64,000 nt of DNA from Brevibacillus panacihumi (GCF_003710985.1 NZ_RHHT01000007.1:50072-114071), one strand, 5' to 3'; positions 49,778-60,940 are shown, counted from the first letter of the stretch. The notes: generated by a model from the letters alone, not told the origin. Numbers and translations: made by a program.

Positions 49778-51709
49778 CTAATCACCGGAAAGCTGGCTCC
49801 ACTCGTCATATAGCAGCTCCAGCTCTTCCTTCGCCGCTTGGATTTGATCATTGCGCTCCTTGGCCAGAAGATGGTCGCTGTAGATCTCGGGAAGACAGAG
49901 CTCCTCTTCCCATCTGCTGATGTCATTCTCCCGCTTCTGGATCGTCTCTTCGATTTCTTCCAGGCGGCGCTGACGCTGACGCTCGCGCCGCTTGGCCTCT
50001 TTATCAAGCTCATAGGATGATTTTTCCGCCTGGACGGGAGCCACTCCCGTCTTTTTGTTTGGCTGTGCCATCTGCTCTGCCGCCAGCTCGGCTAGTTCCT
50101 GTTTCTTTTCCACGAAGTAGTCGTAATTGCCGAGATAGCTCGTCACGCCAGTTGGCGACAGCTCCAGCACGCGGCTGGCTATCTTGTTCAGAAAATACCT
50201 GTCATGGGAGACGAACAGGATCGTGCCCGGATATTCGTCCAGGGCATTTTCCAGGACCTCCTTGCTGTAGATGTCCAGGTGGTTGGTCGGCTCGTCAAAG
50301 ATCAGGAAATTGGCTTGCTTGAGCATCAGCTTGGCCAATGAGACCCGTGCCCGCTCGCCGCCGGACAAGTCAGAGATCTTCTTCTGCACATCGTCGCCGC
50401 TGAACAGGAAATTGCCCAATAGAGTCCGGACGTCTTTCTCCAGCATTTGCGGATATTCATCCCAGATCTCCCCGAGAACCGTGCTGCGCTCATTGAGGTT
50501 GCGATGCTCCTGGTCGTAGTACCCGATGGTGACATTGCTTCCGAACGAGATCTCGCCCTTTAGGGCAGGCAGCTGGGAGACGATGGTTTTGAGCAGCGTG
50601 GATTTGCCGATTCCGTTGGGACCCACCAGCGCGACCCGCTCTTCCCGCTCGAGCTCAAAGGTAAGACCTTGTGAAAGGGTCGCGTCTGGATAGCCTATGG
50701 CGACATTGCTTGCCTTCATGACGACATTTCCGCTCATTTTGGAGACTTCAAAGGAGAAGCTGACCGCCTTGTTTTTGGTGATCGGCTTTTCCAATCGCTC
50801 CATCTTCTCCAAAGTCTTGCGGCGGCTCTGCGCCCGCTTGGTCGTCGTGGCTCGGGCAATGTTGCGCGCGATGAAGTCCTCCAGCTTGGCGATCTCCTCC
50901 TGCTGTTTGTCGAAGCGCTTCAGATCCTGTTCCAGTCGCGCCGCCTTCTGATCGAGAAACTGGCTGTAGTTGCCGACGTACCGGGTAGCCCGCGTCCGTT
51001 CGATTTCATAGACGACTGTCACCAGCTTGTCCAGGAAGTAACGGTCATGGGAGACGACGAGAATCGCGCCCTGGTAGTTTTGCAGATAGCTCTCCAGCCA
51101 GGTGAGGGTCTCGATGTCCAGGTAGTTGGTCGGTTCGTCCAGCAGCAGGATCGTAGGGGATTGCAGGAGCAGCTTCGCCAGGGCCAAACGCGTCTTTTGA
51201 CCGCCGCTCAGCGTCCGAATCGGCGTCTGGTAATCCATGTCGGCAAAGCGCAAGCCGTGGAGCACGCCGCGGATGGAGCCCTCGTAGCTGTACCCGCCTT
51301 TTTCCTTGAAAGCCTCTGCGCGATGGGCGTAATCCTCCATGATCTGCTGATATCGTTTGGAATCGGCAATCACGTTCGGATCGCCCATTTTCGCCTCCAG
51401 CTCGCGCAATTCCCGTTCTTCCTTTTGCAGGTGGGTAAATACACTGAGCATCTCATCCCAGATCGAACGCTCCGATTCCAGGCCGCCATTTTGCGCCAGG
51501 TAGCCGATGGAGACGTCCTTGGGGATGCGGACGGTTCCGCTGTCGTAGCTCAACTCGCCTGCCAGGATTTTCATCAAGGTCGATTTCCCCGCGCCGTTGA
51601 CACCGACCAATCCGACGCGTTCTCCTGTTTGAACTTGCAGGGATATGTCTTGTAAAATGGTTTCGACCCCATAGGTTTTTTCTATATGTTCTGCTTGCAG
51701 CAAGATCAT
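49778..51709 (-). CDS. ABC-F family ATP-binding protein (YdiF-like)
   Basis: A 643-residue soluble protein with two ABC domains and no membrane part: Walker A GVNGAGKST (~residue 35) and GPNGIGKST (~362), signatures LSGGQKTR and LSGGERAR, Walker B LLLDEPTNYLD and IFDEPTNHLD. The linker between them (~240-320) and a C-terminal coiled coil (~555-640) fit ABC-F factors that act on the ribosome. Start at ATG 51709 after GAGGTG. It neighbours tsaD as ydiF neighbours gcp in B. subtilis, here with the membrane protein gene between. No resistance role can be inferred. Confidence 0.93.
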   Translation of the reverse strand: MILLQAEHIEKTYGVETILQDISLQVQTGERVGLVGVNGAGKSTLMKILAGELSYDSGTVRIPKDVSIGYLAQNGGLESERSIWDEMLSVFTHLQKEERELRELEAKMGDPNVIADSKRYQQIMEDYAHRAEAFKEKGGYSYEGSIRGVLHGLRFADMDYQTPIRTLSGGQKTRLALAKLLLQSPTILLLDEPTNYLDIETLTWLESYLQNYQGAILVVSHDRYFLDKLVTVVYEIERTRATRYVGNYSQFLDQKAARLEQDLKRFDKQQEEIAKLEDFIARNIARATTTKRAQSRRKTLEKMERLEKPITKNKAVSFSFEVSKMSGNVVMKASNVAIGYPDATLSQGLTFELEREERVALVGPNGIGKSTLLKTIVSQLPALKGEISFGSNVTIGYYDQEHRNLNERSTVLGEIWDEYPQMLEKDVRTLLGNFLFSGDDVQKKISDLSGGERARVSLAKLMLKQANFLIFDEPTNHLDIYSKEVLENALDEYPGTILFVSHDRYFLNKIASRVLELSPTGVTSYLGNYDYFVEKKQELAELAAEQMAQPNKKTGVAPVQAEKSSYELDKEAKRRERQRQRRLEEIEETIQKRENDISRWEEELCLPEIYSDHLLAKERNDQIQAAKEELELLYDEWSQLSGD

Positions 51710-51795
51710 TTCATTCACCTCTTTGTCAACTATGTTCAAGTGTAGCCTAGAGAGCGCTTACGGGACAACCCTGTGGGGCATGGGGAGGAAGAGAC

Positions 51796-52362
51796 ATGGA
51801 GAAAAAAGAGCTTCGTCACCACGTATTGGAGAAAAGAAACGCGCTGTCCCAAGAGCAGCGTGAACGCTTTTCCAGGCAAGCCTGCCAAGAGCTGCTCCGC
51901 TGTGACCGGCTGTCGCAAGCGCAGGTCGTGATGGCATTTCATCCCTTTGGCGAGGAACTGGATATTTTGCCCTATCTAGAGGAAGCCAAGGAGCGGGGCG
52001 TGGAAATCTGGCTGCCGTTGACGGTTCCGGCCCAAAGGCGCTTGGTTCCTTATCGCTACGATGGACCTCATATGTTGAAGCAAGGGGTGTACGGGATTTG
52101 GGAGCCCAATCCCGATCTGGCAACTGAGGGAGATTGCAGCAGGCTGGACGCCATCCTGGTCCCAGGGGTTGCTTTTGACAGGCGAGGGGGAAGAATGGGG
52201 TATGGAGGCGGCTATTACGACTGCTTTCTAGCAGACTTGCAGCACCGTCCTTTTTTGGTGGGAATATGCTTCTCGATACAAGTCGTCGATCAGGTGCCGA
52301 TGGAGTCCCATGACATCCCGCTGGATGCGCTTGTCACGGAAGAGGGTTTTTATCATTCGTGA
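51796..52362 (+). CDS. 5-formyltetrahydrofolate cyclo-ligase
   Basis: A 188-residue enzyme that turns 5-formyl-THF into 5,10-methenyl-THF with ATP. The N-terminal EKKELRHHVLEKRNALS, the folate-site FHPFGEELDILPYL and the magnesium/ATP loop GVAFDRRGGRMGYGGGYYDCFL near residue 135 are characteristic. GGGGAGGAAG precedes the ATG. It is divergent from the ABC-F gene with 86 bp between. Confidence 0.93.
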   Translation: MEKKELRHHVLEKRNALSQEQRERFSRQACQELLRCDRLSQAQVVMAFHPFGEELDILPYLEEAKERGVEIWLPLTVPAQRRLVPYRYDGPHMLKQGVYGIWEPNPDLATEGDCSRLDAILVPGVAFDRRGGRMGYGGGYYDCFLADLQHRPFLVGICFSIQVVDQVPMESHDIPLDALVTEEGFYHS

Positions 52363-52461
52363 AGGTTTTGTGTCAGGCGTGCTCTTTTCGGGCCTTGCTA
52401 TCTACAGCGGGAGCAAAAAAGTGTACAATACTAACATTGAAGAAACGAAAGGTTGGTAGCT

Positions 52462-52977
52462 GTGGGGAAATGGAAGGTAGGCGTAATTTCGGCTAGTGAC
52501 TCTATTGCGACTGGTGAACGGGAGGATGATCGCATCCCGATCATTCGCCAATTGACACGTGAATGGTTACAGGTAGACGTAGCGGTATACCGCGCAGTTT
52601 CTGACGATATGGAAGACTTGAAGGAAAATATGATCGAGCTGGTCGACAGGGAAAAATGCGATTTGCTGATTGTCACGGGAGGAACGGGTCTGAGTCCTCG
52701 CGATGTGACCCCGGAAGTGACGGCGTGGGTGATCGACAGACCTGTACCGGGTCTGGCGGAGGAGATGCGCAGGGCTGGACTGCAACAATCCCGCCGTGCT
52801 ATGCTGACACGTGCCGTTGCAGGCACACGCGGCAACTCGTTGATCGTAAATCTCCCAGGAAACCCAAAAGGCGTAGGGATTTGCTTTAATGCCATTGGAG
52901 ACATGCTTTCCGATGCTTTGCATATTCTGCAAGGGACGGGTGAAGCCAATGAGGATTGGGGAGGATTGGGTTGGTAG
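52462..52977 (+). CDS. moaB: molybdenum cofactor biosynthesis protein MoaB/Mog-like
   Basis: A 171-residue MoCF-domain protein that binds molybdopterin and probably adenylylates it. GVISASDSIATGEREDD at the start and TGGTGLSPRDVTPEV near residue 70 are the family motifs; NLPGNPKG lies near 132. I start at GTG 52462, nine bp after AAGG; a TTG at 52453 is the alternative. A TACAAT -10-like element lies near 52424. It overlaps the next gene by seven bases. Confidence 0.92.
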   Translation: MGKWKVGVISASDSIATGEREDDRIPIIRQLTREWLQVDVAVYRAVSDDMEDLKENMIELVDREKCDLLIVTGGTGLSPRDVTPEVTAWVIDRPVPGLAEEMRRAGLQQSRRAMLTRAVAGTRGNSLIVNLPGNPKGVGICFNAIGDMLSDALHILQGTGEANEDWGGLGW

Positions 52978-53972
52978 AAAAACCGAAGATGCGGGAAGTG
53001 CCTGTTCGTGAGGCAATCGGCATGATGCTTCCTCACGATATGACGCAAATTCTGCCCGGAGAGTTCAAGGGGCGCTTGTTCAAAAAAGGACATATTGTCA
53101 CGGCAGAAGACATCGAACCGCTGCTGTCCATCGGGAAGGAACACATCTACGTGCTGGACATGCCGGAAGGGTTCATTCACGAGGAAGAAGCAGGTGTGCG
53201 CATCGCCCAGGCTGTATCCGGGCAAGGCTTGACACTGACAGAGCCGTACGAAGGCAAGGTGTCCATGAAAGCGGTCTGGCACGGACTGGCGAAAATCAAC
53301 GAACAAGCCGTCCATGCAGTAAATGCGCTCGAGGGAATCGCCTTCTCCACCATCTACGGCGATCAGGTAGTGAAGCAGGGAGATACTTTGGCGGCGACCC
53401 GAATCATTCCGTTGATTATCGAGGAAGCGCGAATTGCGGAGCTGGAGAAGCTGGCCCGCTCGTTCGGGCATCCGATCGTGGAAGTGAAGCCGTTCCAGAA
53501 AAAACGCGTTGGGCTGGTAACGACAGGCGGCGAGGTATTTTCCGGCAGGATTGCCGACAAGTTCGGTCCGGTCATCCGCTCCAAGGTAGAAGCGCTTGGT
53601 TCGGAAGTGGTCGAGCAACGTTTTGCACCAGACGACAAAGAAGCGATTGAGCGGGAGATCAAGTGGTTTTTGGAGCAGGGAGTCGATCTCGTGCTGGCGA
53701 CAGGCGGCATGTCCGTCGATCCGGACGACCGGACTCCTGGCGCGATTGCGGGCGTCGGTGCGCAAATCGTTCGCTATGGTACACCGATGCTGCCCGGCTC
53801 AATGCTTTTGGTGGCTTATCATGGCGAGACTCCGATCCTGGGACTTCCCGGGGCGGTCATGCATGAGCCTTTTACATCCTTTGATGTATTTTTGCCGCGC
53901 ATCCTGGCAGGCGAAAAAATTGAGCAACCAGATATGACCCGCTTGGGATACGGCGGTTTACGCAAGTGTTAG
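52971..53972 (+). CDS. MoeA-like molybdopterin-binding protein
   Basis: A 333-residue protein with the MoeA order but shorter than typical MoeA (~400): an N-terminal part (MREVPVREAIGMMLPHDMTQILPGEFKG, split over strands) then a MoCF-type domain with GLVTTGGEVFSGRIADKFGP and LATGGMSVDPDDRTPGAI. The C-terminal beta domain of MoeA is missing, so molybdate insertion is uncertain. The start is TTG 52971 behind GGGGAGGA, inside the end of moaB. tatA starts 41 bp later; the Tat pathway exports molybdoenzymes, so the order is suggestive. Confidence 0.85.
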   Translation: MVEKPKMREVPVREAIGMMLPHDMTQILPGEFKGRLFKKGHIVTAEDIEPLLSIGKEHIYVLDMPEGFIHEEEAGVRIAQAVSGQGLTLTEPYEGKVSMKAVWHGLAKINEQAVHAVNALEGIAFSTIYGDQVVKQGDTLAATRIIPLIIEEARIAELEKLARSFGHPIVEVKPFQKKRVGLVTTGGEVFSGRIADKFGPVIRSKVEALGSEVVEQRFAPDDKEAIEREIKWFLEQGVDLVLATGGMSVDPDDRTPGAIAGVGAQIVRYGTPMLPGSMLLVAYHGETPILGLPGAVMHEPFTSFDVFLPRILAGEKIEQPDMTRLGYGGLRKC

Positions 53973-54013
53973 CTGGTTAGACTGGCATATAACAGGAAAA
54001 GGAGTGAAACACG

Positions 54014-54415
54014 ATGAGTACGATTGGAATTCCTGGTTTGATTCTTATTTTGGTCTTAGCACTCGTATTATTTGGCCCCAAAAAGCTTCCTGAGTTGGGC
54101 CGGGCAGTAGGTCATACCTTGAAAGAGTTCAAGAACGCGACTCGCAGCCTGACCAGCGACGATGAGGAAGACGAGGACAAGGAAAAGGCAAAAACCAAGG
54201 AGCTGTCTGCCAAGACGACAACAGCTGCCACAACGGCGTCCACTTCGTCTGCGGATAAGACAACGGCTGCAGCTGCAGATCAGGAAGCCATAGACCGCGA
54301 ACGAATTGAGCGGGAAGTGCGGGAGCGCATCGAGCGTGAACGCATTGAGAAGGAGATTCGCGAAAAACTGGAGCAGGAAAGACTGCAACTTGAAAAAGAA
54401 CAGCACAAAGCGTAA
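54014..54415 (+). CDS. tatA: Sec-independent protein translocase TatA
   Basis: A 133-residue pore-forming subunit of the twin-arginine translocase: a short N-terminal membrane helix (residues 4-21), the hinge [21 protein letters not shown] with its amphipathic helix, then an unusually long tail with an acidic block, a Thr/Ala/Ser linker and an Arg/Glu-rich helix (~90-130). Most TatA are 60-90 residues, so the tail is an addition. AAAAGGAGTG precedes the ATG. tatC follows. Confidence 0.93.
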   Translation: MSTIGIPGLILILVLALVLFGPKKLPELGRAVGHTLKEFKNATRSLTSDDEEDEDKEKAKTKELSAKTTTAATTASTSSADKTTAAAADQEAIDRERIEREVRERIERERIEKEIREKLEQERLQLEKEQHKA

Positions 54416-54433
54416 TTGGGTAAGGTGGTTGCC

Positions 54434-55219
54434 ATGGCCGATCAGGAAATGACAGTGGTTGAACATCTGACAGAGTTGCGCAAGCGAATCATCTGGGTGT
54501 TGGCCGTATTTGTAGTGGCGTTGATCGTGGGCTTCTTTTTGGCAGGGCCGCTCATTGAATACCTGAAGCAGCAACCCATAGCCGACGGTGTTCCGATTAT
54601 TTCCCTGCATCCCTCTGACGCGCTGCGCGTCTACATGCAGGTAGCGGTGCTGGTAGGGATTGTCGCGGTTCTGCCGGTTGCCTTGTACCATATTTGGCGT
54701 TTTGTGTCCCCAGGCTTGCGGGAAAGCGAGCGCCGCGGAACGCTGTATTTTATCCCTGCCGCCTTTTTCCTCTTTGTCGCGGGAATTCTGTTCGGCTACT
54801 ATGTTGTATTTCCGATGCTGATGCAGTTCATGTCCAATCTGACAGGCAGTATGGGGGTAAATCCCAACTACGGCATCGGGGAATTTTTCAGCTTCATGTT
54901 CAATATGGTCTTGCCGTTCGGGGTTCTGTTCCAGCTGCCGATCATCGTGATGTTCCTCACGCGGCTGCGAATTCTCAATCCTGCGAGGTTGTCCAAGCTG
55001 CGGCGGTACGCTTATTTTCTTCTGACAGTCATCGGTGTTACGTTGTCTCCGCCAGATATCATGAGCGATGTGCTGGTGACAGTTCCTTTGATTGTTTTGT
55101 ATGAGATCAGCACCTGGCTTTCTCGGATTGTCTACCGCAAGCAGTTGAAGAAGGATGAAGAATGGGAAAAGGAATACCGCACCCAAACAGATGAAGTCAG
55201 CAGTCAAGGCGAAGCTTAA
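54434..55219 (+). CDS. tatC: Sec-independent protein translocase TatC
   Basis: A 261-residue membrane protein with six helices that recognises twin-arginine signal peptides. The N-terminal VVEHLTELRKRII and the cytoplasmic loop WRFVSPGLRESERR near residue 100 are the conserved recognition surface. ATG 54434 follows AAGGTGG. It pairs with tatA in a minimal Tat system and its stop codon begins the terminator hairpin. Confidence 0.95.
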   Translation: MADQEMTVVEHLTELRKRIIWVLAVFVVALIVGFFLAGPLIEYLKQQPIADGVPIISLHPSDALRVYMQVAVLVGIVAVLPVALYHIWRFVSPGLRESERRGTLYFIPAAFFLFVAGILFGYYVVFPMLMQFMSNLTGSMGVNPNYGIGEFFSFMFNMVLPFGVLFQLPIIVMFLTRLRILNPARLSKLRRYAYFLLTVIGVTLSPPDIMSDVLVTVPLIVLYEISTWLSRIVYRKQLKKDEEWEKEYRTQTDEVSSQGEA

Positions 55220-55246
55220 GTCCTCCGAGAGTGGGGACTTTTTTTA
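55218..55246 (+). terminator. terminator of tatAC
   Basis: AAGTCC (55218) pairs with GGACTT (55235), followed by a T-run. Confidence 0.8.
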
Positions 55247-55309
55247 TTGGCCACGTTTTACCTTTTCGTACCCGGATATACTAATACGGTATGAAAAGGG
55301 AGGTGCGCC

Positions 55310-55783
55310 GTGATTCGGTGGATTCTTTGTGCGGCCCTGCTCCTATCCCCTGTTCCAGCTGAGGCAGCTGCGGCACAACCGGCGGAACAAAGCATTCAGG
55401 CTGAAGAAGTGGAATTGTTTGATACAGACAAACAGCAGGTCGTCAGGACTTTCCCCAATTCTTCAGCTTTTCAGCAGCAGGCGCAGCGCATTCTCGACAG
55501 TGTGAGCGGTCGTGTATTGGACCTGAACCCTTCGCTGGAGAATGCCATGATCGTGAAAATTCCCCTTGCTCCCCCCAAACGCTTGGTGCATCAGGCCTCC
55601 AATCTGGATACCCAGATCACCGCCATGTTTGTCATCATGCCGAAGTCGGGAGGACGTCAGCCGTGGCTGATTTTGCATACCAAGCAGGAGGAGACGGTCC
55701 TGGTCGAGTTTTCCGCACAGGTGGATGCAATACGTGAGCAGCTTCATTTGCCAAAGACAGAAAAAGGAACCCGGCGTCCTTGA
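55310..55783 (+). CDS. small exported protein of unknown function
   Basis: I do not recognise it. A 157-residue protein with a signal peptide (residues 1-20, PAEA-A). The mature part is a mixed alpha/beta domain with VELFDTDKQQVVRTFPNSS near 35 and IMPKSGGRQPWLILHTKQEE near 110. No Cys in the mature part and no metal motif. GGGAGGTG precedes the GTG start. It is a single gene; its last codons lie in the terminator of the convergent CAP gene. Confidence 0.75.
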   Translation: MIRWILCAALLLSPVPAEAAAAQPAEQSIQAEEVELFDTDKQQVVRTFPNSSAFQQQAQRILDSVSGRVLDLNPSLENAMIVKIPLAPPKRLVHQASNLDTQITAMFVIMPKSGGRQPWLILHTKQEETVLVEFSAQVDAIREQLHLPKTEKGTRRP

Positions 55784-55799
55784 GAGGGAAGCCGGGTTC
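55761..55799 (-). terminator. terminator of the CAP-domain gene (minus strand)
   Basis: GAACCCGGC (55767) pairs perfectly with GCCGGGTTC (55791); on the minus strand a T-run follows. It overlaps the end of the convergent gene. Confidence 0.85.
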
Positions 55800-55814
55800 G
55801 TGGTTGTAGGCGAC

Positions 55815-57170
55815 TCATTTCGGCAACGTGAGAAAGGCTTGCGTGAAATAATCCGTGACGACGCCTACACCGAGCTGGGTAAATCCTTTTTCCAGCACGT
55901 TCTTGCGGTGGCCGGGACTGTTCATCCAGCTCTCATGCGCCTCGATGGCATCCGGGTAGCCAGCCGCTATGTTTTCCCCGGCCATGGTGTAGCGGATGTT
56001 TGCCTGTTTCAAGCGGGCAAAGGGGTCCATGCCGCTCGTGGCAGAAATATGGTCGAAAAAGTCATTTGTCATCATATCCTGACTATGTTGGCGTGCGACC
56101 TCTGCGGCTCCTTCATGCCAGGAAAGCGCAGGAAGCTTGTAGCGATAGCGGACGACGTTGACCAGGTCGAGCAATTGGCGTTCATTGGCGGCGTTGACCA
56201 GCTCCCGTTGCTTGATTGTCAGGGGAGGAGGATCGAAGTTGGGGGCTTTTCCTGTGTAGGTCCATTTGGTTTCATAAAAGCCGCCGCGCAGCAGCATCTG
56301 GGTGTTGATCATCCGCAATGCCGTTACTTTGTCGCTGTTTTGCTTGTCGAGGTAGAAGATCAAGGGTGTTCCGTCTTTTAGAACCAGCGGACGCTGCTGC
56401 TTCTGATTGGTGATCTGGATGTTTGCTCCCATGTAGGAAAAGGAGACGACGTTTTGCAGGGAATGCTTGCTCGCAATCGATTTCAGACTGGCTCCGATGC
56501 CTGTGCCGCCAAGCTTGGCCGTCGGTGCGTTGGAGTAGAGATCGACGACCTGATCTCCTGCGATGCCTACCTGCAGATATTTTGATAAATCCTTGTTGTA
56601 GACCCACCATTGATACCCCAGACTGCTTGGTTCTGTGCGATTGGGCTCGCCGAGTATGCTCTTCACCTGTTGCGCTGACATGCCGAGTTTGATTCCGAAG
56701 AGGTGGTAAGCTTCGTTTGCTTCAGCAGGAGCTGTCGCTTTCGGAGCGGCTGGGAGATGGCTCGCGCTCGCAGCAATGGCAGCAGGCTCTGAGGGAGCCG
56801 TTTGAGGCGGGACTGCAGGCTTGATCGCGGAGGCGCCTGCGTCCGCTACTGTTGTGGCAGGAGCTGCCGGTGCTTGTCCGACCCAGGCCATGGATGTATG
56901 CGGGTCCCAGCCGACGGGCTTGTCCAGCCATTCACCCACCATGGTGAGCGGGACGTACAGATTCCCTTGATATTCGATGGTAGCGGGCGGGGCATTATCG
57001 CCTTTTGCCGGATTCTTGGCTTCTGGAATAGGGAGCGCTTGACCATCCCAGTAGACGGCTTTGGCAGAATTGACATTTACCTGGATCGGGGATGGAGTGT
57101 CTGCCGAAAAGAGACGGCTGATTCCGAAGATCACAAGCGCTATCACACCAAGTAAAAACCAATTTCGCAT
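55815..57170 (-). CDS. CAP/SCP-domain secreted protein with CAP-associated domain
   Basis: A 451-residue exported or membrane-anchored protein. N-terminal helix (4-22); a CuAO-N-like beta region (~30-95, GNLYVPLTMVGEWLDKPVGWDP); an Ala/Pro linker; a CAP-associated domain (~155-295, FGIKLGMSAQQVKSILGEP); and a CAP domain (~325-451) with ARQHSQDMMTNDFFDHIS and MAGENIAAGY. Bacterial CAP proteins are found at the wall and in spore coats; no enzyme activity is certain. GGAGGGACCC precedes the ATG at 57170. It is divergent from groES. Confidence 0.9.
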   Translation of the reverse strand: MRNWFLLGVIALVIFGISRLFSADTPSPIQVNVNSAKAVYWDGQALPIPEAKNPAKGDNAPPATIEYQGNLYVPLTMVGEWLDKPVGWDPHTSMAWVGQAPAAPATTVADAGASAIKPAVPPQTAPSEPAAIAASASHLPAAPKATAPAEANEAYHLFGIKLGMSAQQVKSILGEPNRTEPSSLGYQWWVYNKDLSKYLQVGIAGDQVVDLYSNAPTAKLGGTGIGASLKSIASKHSLQNVVSFSYMGANIQITNQKQQRPLVLKDGTPLIFYLDKQNSDKVTALRMINTQMLLRGGFYETKWTYTGKAPNFDPPPLTIKQRELVNAANERQLLDLVNVVRYRYKLPALSWHEGAAEVARQHSQDMMTNDFFDHISATSGMDPFARLKQANIRYTMAGENIAAGYPDAIEAHESWMNSPGHRKNVLEKGFTQLGVGVVTDYFTQAFLTLPK

Positions 57171-57318
57171 GTTTTGGGTCCCTCCTTGGACGTCTTGACT
57201 ACACTCTATGCTTGATTATATGAGCGCAAATGATTGCTAGAACCTCATTGCTAGAAAATTGCTTCCTGCTAGAGAGAGTTGAGAGATCAGATAGATGGAA
57301 AAATGTGAGGGAAACCAC

Positions 57319-57347
57319 TTGCAAAGTAAAAGGTGATTCATTATTAT
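57319..57347 (+). promoter_or_regulatory. sigma-A promoter of groESL
   Basis: TTGCAA (57319-57324), 17-bp spacer, TATTAT (57342-57347). The CIRCE operator starts 13 bp downstream, covering the likely start site. Confidence 0.8.
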
Positions 57348-57359
57348 AGGAATTGGGTG

Positions 57360-57386
57360 TTAGCACTCGCTCAAGTCGAGTGCTAA
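57360..57386. promoter_or_regulatory. CIRCE operator (HrcA-binding site)
   Basis: TTAGCACTC-N9-GAGTGCTAA, a perfect match to the CIRCE consensus. HrcA represses groESL through this site and is released when GroE is busy with misfolded protein. Confidence 0.97.
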
Positions 57387-57430
57387 CAACAAACTTTCTT
57401 AACCTACATTTTTTGAGGAGGGTGTTTTTA

Positions 57431-57715
57431 GTGCTGAAGCCATTGGGTGACCGTGTGGTAATCGAAGCTATCTCCAAAGACGAAACGACCGCTAGCGGGA
57501 TCGTTCTGCCTGACACGGCAAAGGAAAAACCGCAAGAAGGCCGCGTTATCGCTGTAGGCTCCGGTCGTGTTGCTGACAACGGCGAGCGTATCGCGTTGGA
57601 AGTAAAAGAAGGCGATAAGGTGATTTTCTCCAAGTATGCCGGCACTGAAGTGAAAGTGGATAACAAAGAATATCTGGTGCTTCGCGAATCCGATATCCTC
57701 GCGATCGTCGGCTAA
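57431..57715 (+). CDS. groES: co-chaperonin GroES
   Basis: A 94-residue lid of the GroEL chamber. [33 protein letters not shown] (mobile loop near residues 17-33) and [25 protein letters not shown] show the family, read in two parts. The start is GTG behind GAGGAGGGTG; the longer open frame upstream runs through the CIRCE element and is not coding. groEL follows after 59 bp. Confidence 0.97.
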   Translation: MLKPLGDRVVIEAISKDETTASGIVLPDTAKEKPQEGRVIAVGSGRVADNGERIALEVKEGDKVIFSKYAGTEVKVDNKEYLVLRESDILAIVG

Positions 57716-57732
57716 TTCGTTCCTTCACATAG

Positions 57733-59403
<1,671 letters not shown>

Positions 59404-59464
59404 GAAACGGCTTCAAAACCGTTTCGCAAAAGAGGCAGACTTTAATGTCTGTTTCTTTTTTTTT
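59404..59464 (+). terminator. double hairpin terminator of groESL
   Basis: GAAACGG with CCGTTTC directly after the stop, then CAGAC with GTCTG followed by a long T-run. Confidence 0.85.
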
Positions 59465-59495
59465 GAATAATCATCTGAAAATTTGGAATAAACAG

Positions 59496-59525
59496 TTGAA
59501 AAAATATTTCGTGAATTATTATAAT
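59496..59525 (+). promoter_or_regulatory. sigma-A-like promoter of the sugar importer operon
   Basis: TTGAAA (59496-59501), 18-bp spacer, TATAAT (59520-59525). AAAATATTTC occurs twice, at 59501 and 59531, on either side of the -10, and could be a regulator's half-sites. Confidence 0.55.
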
Positions 59526-59600
59526 ATTATAAAATATTTCTACATAATGCTTTACACATATGAGCAATCAACAATTAGCGAACGTGGAGGCGATTGAACG

Positions 59601-60914
59601 GTGAGACGTGTAGGGATTTGGTTGTTTAGCGCTGTACTGATGCTGATTTTATCCGCATGCAGCAGCAATACTTCGACATCTGCTCCAGGAGAACAGAATG
59701 CTGCACAGCCACAGCAGCAGCCCGCAGCAGAAGAGGCCAAGAAGGAGCCGGTGGAGCTGGTGATGTACAGCTGGCGTCCAGAGGACAAGGATGCGTACGG
59801 GAAATTCATTACCGAGTTCGAAAAGCAGCATGAACACATCAAAGTGAAGTTTCGTTCCTTTAAATCCACGGAATACAATACGATCCTGACGAACTCGCTT
59901 ACATCCGGGACCGGTGTAGACATCGTTCAGCTTCGACCGTATTCAGGGGCCACTTCGATCGCCGACGCCGGCTATTTGCTGCCGATCGATGATGCCAAAG
60001 GCGTCAAGGACATTCCGCAATCGTATTTGGATGCAGCACGTGGCTCGGACAACAAGGTATACGGTGTACCGCTATCCATCAACTCGGCTGTCATTTTTTA
60101 CAATAAGCAGCTTTTTGAAGAAAACAATTTGCAGCCCCCGACGACATGGGAAGAGCTTCTGCAGGTTTCCCAGGCATTGCAGCAAAAGGGAATCGTTCCG
60201 ATCGCACAAGCAGGCAAAGCCGCTTACCTGCTCTCCATCGCCCACAGCGTTCTCGGTCCAAGCGCATACGGCGGCGAAGAATACGTGCAAAAGCTCATTT
60301 CCGGCGAAATCAATCTGACGGATGCGGCTTTCAAAGAGTCCATCAAGCGGATGAAGGATCTCGAACCGTATTTCCCGCCTGACTTTATTGCGATTGACGA
60401 CAAGGATGCGCAGGCCCTGTTCTATACAGGCAAAGCCGCTATGTACATCAACGGCAGCTACCGTCTGGAGACGTTTGAGAAGCAGAACCCGGGCATGCCG
60501 ATCGACATTCTCCCTGCTCTGGCAAAAGAGAAGGGCGGAGAAACTCCGATGATCAACTGGGTGGACGGATCCTACGGCATTGCCAAGGCGACCAAGCATC
60601 CGGAAGAGGCGAAGCTGTTTATCGAGTTTTTGGCTTCCAAGGAGTTTGGGCAGTTGTTTAGTGATGAATTGAATCGTCTGAGCGCGATTCCAGGCGTAAC
60701 GCCTAAGCATCCGCTGGTGCAAAAAATGACCCAGCTCAGCGAGAAGAGCATGACCAGCTATATGATGCTCGTTCACTTTGGGGAAGGCACACCGACGACC
60801 AAAACGACCTTTGAGGACTCGCTGCAGGGCTTGTACATCAATAAACTTACGGTTGATCAGGTGGCCGAAGCAGCCCAGGCTTCCGCTGACAAGTGGTTTA
60901 AGCCCAAGAAGTAA
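59601..60914 (+). CDS. sugar ABC transporter substrate-binding lipoprotein
   Basis: A 437-residue lipoprotein (lipobox LSAC near residue 19) of the SBP_bac_1 family that captures a mono- or oligosaccharide or glycerol-phosphate type solute. VELVMYSWRPEDKDAY at the mature start, YGVPLSINSAVIFYNKQLFEENNLQPPTTWEEL (split) near residue 155 and MINWVDGSYGIAKATKHPEEAKLFIEFL are typical. The start is GTG behind GTGGAGGCG. A hairpin separates it from two permease genes. No ATPase is encoded here, so a shared MsmX-type ATPase is likely. Confidence 0.92.
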   Translation: MRRVGIWLFSAVLMLILSACSSNTSTSAPGEQNAAQPQQQPAAEEAKKEPVELVMYSWRPEDKDAYGKFITEFEKQHEHIKVKFRSFKSTEYNTILTNSLTSGTGVDIVQLRPYSGATSIADAGYLLPIDDAKGVKDIPQSYLDAARGSDNKVYGVPLSINSAVIFYNKQLFEENNLQPPTTWEELLQVSQALQQKGIVPIAQAGKAAYLLSIAHSVLGPSAYGGEEYVQKLISGEINLTDAAFKESIKRMKDLEPYFPPDFIAIDDKDAQALFYTGKAAMYINGSYRLETFEKQNPGMPIDILPALAKEKGGETPMINWVDGSYGIAKATKHPEEAKLFIEFLASKEFGQLFSDELNRLSAIPGVTPKHPLVQKMTQLSEKSMTSYMMLVHFGEGTPTTKTTFEDSLQGLYINKLTVDQVAEAAQASADKWFKPKK

Positions 60915-60940
60915 CAAGGAAGAGCAAATGACAGCAAGTG

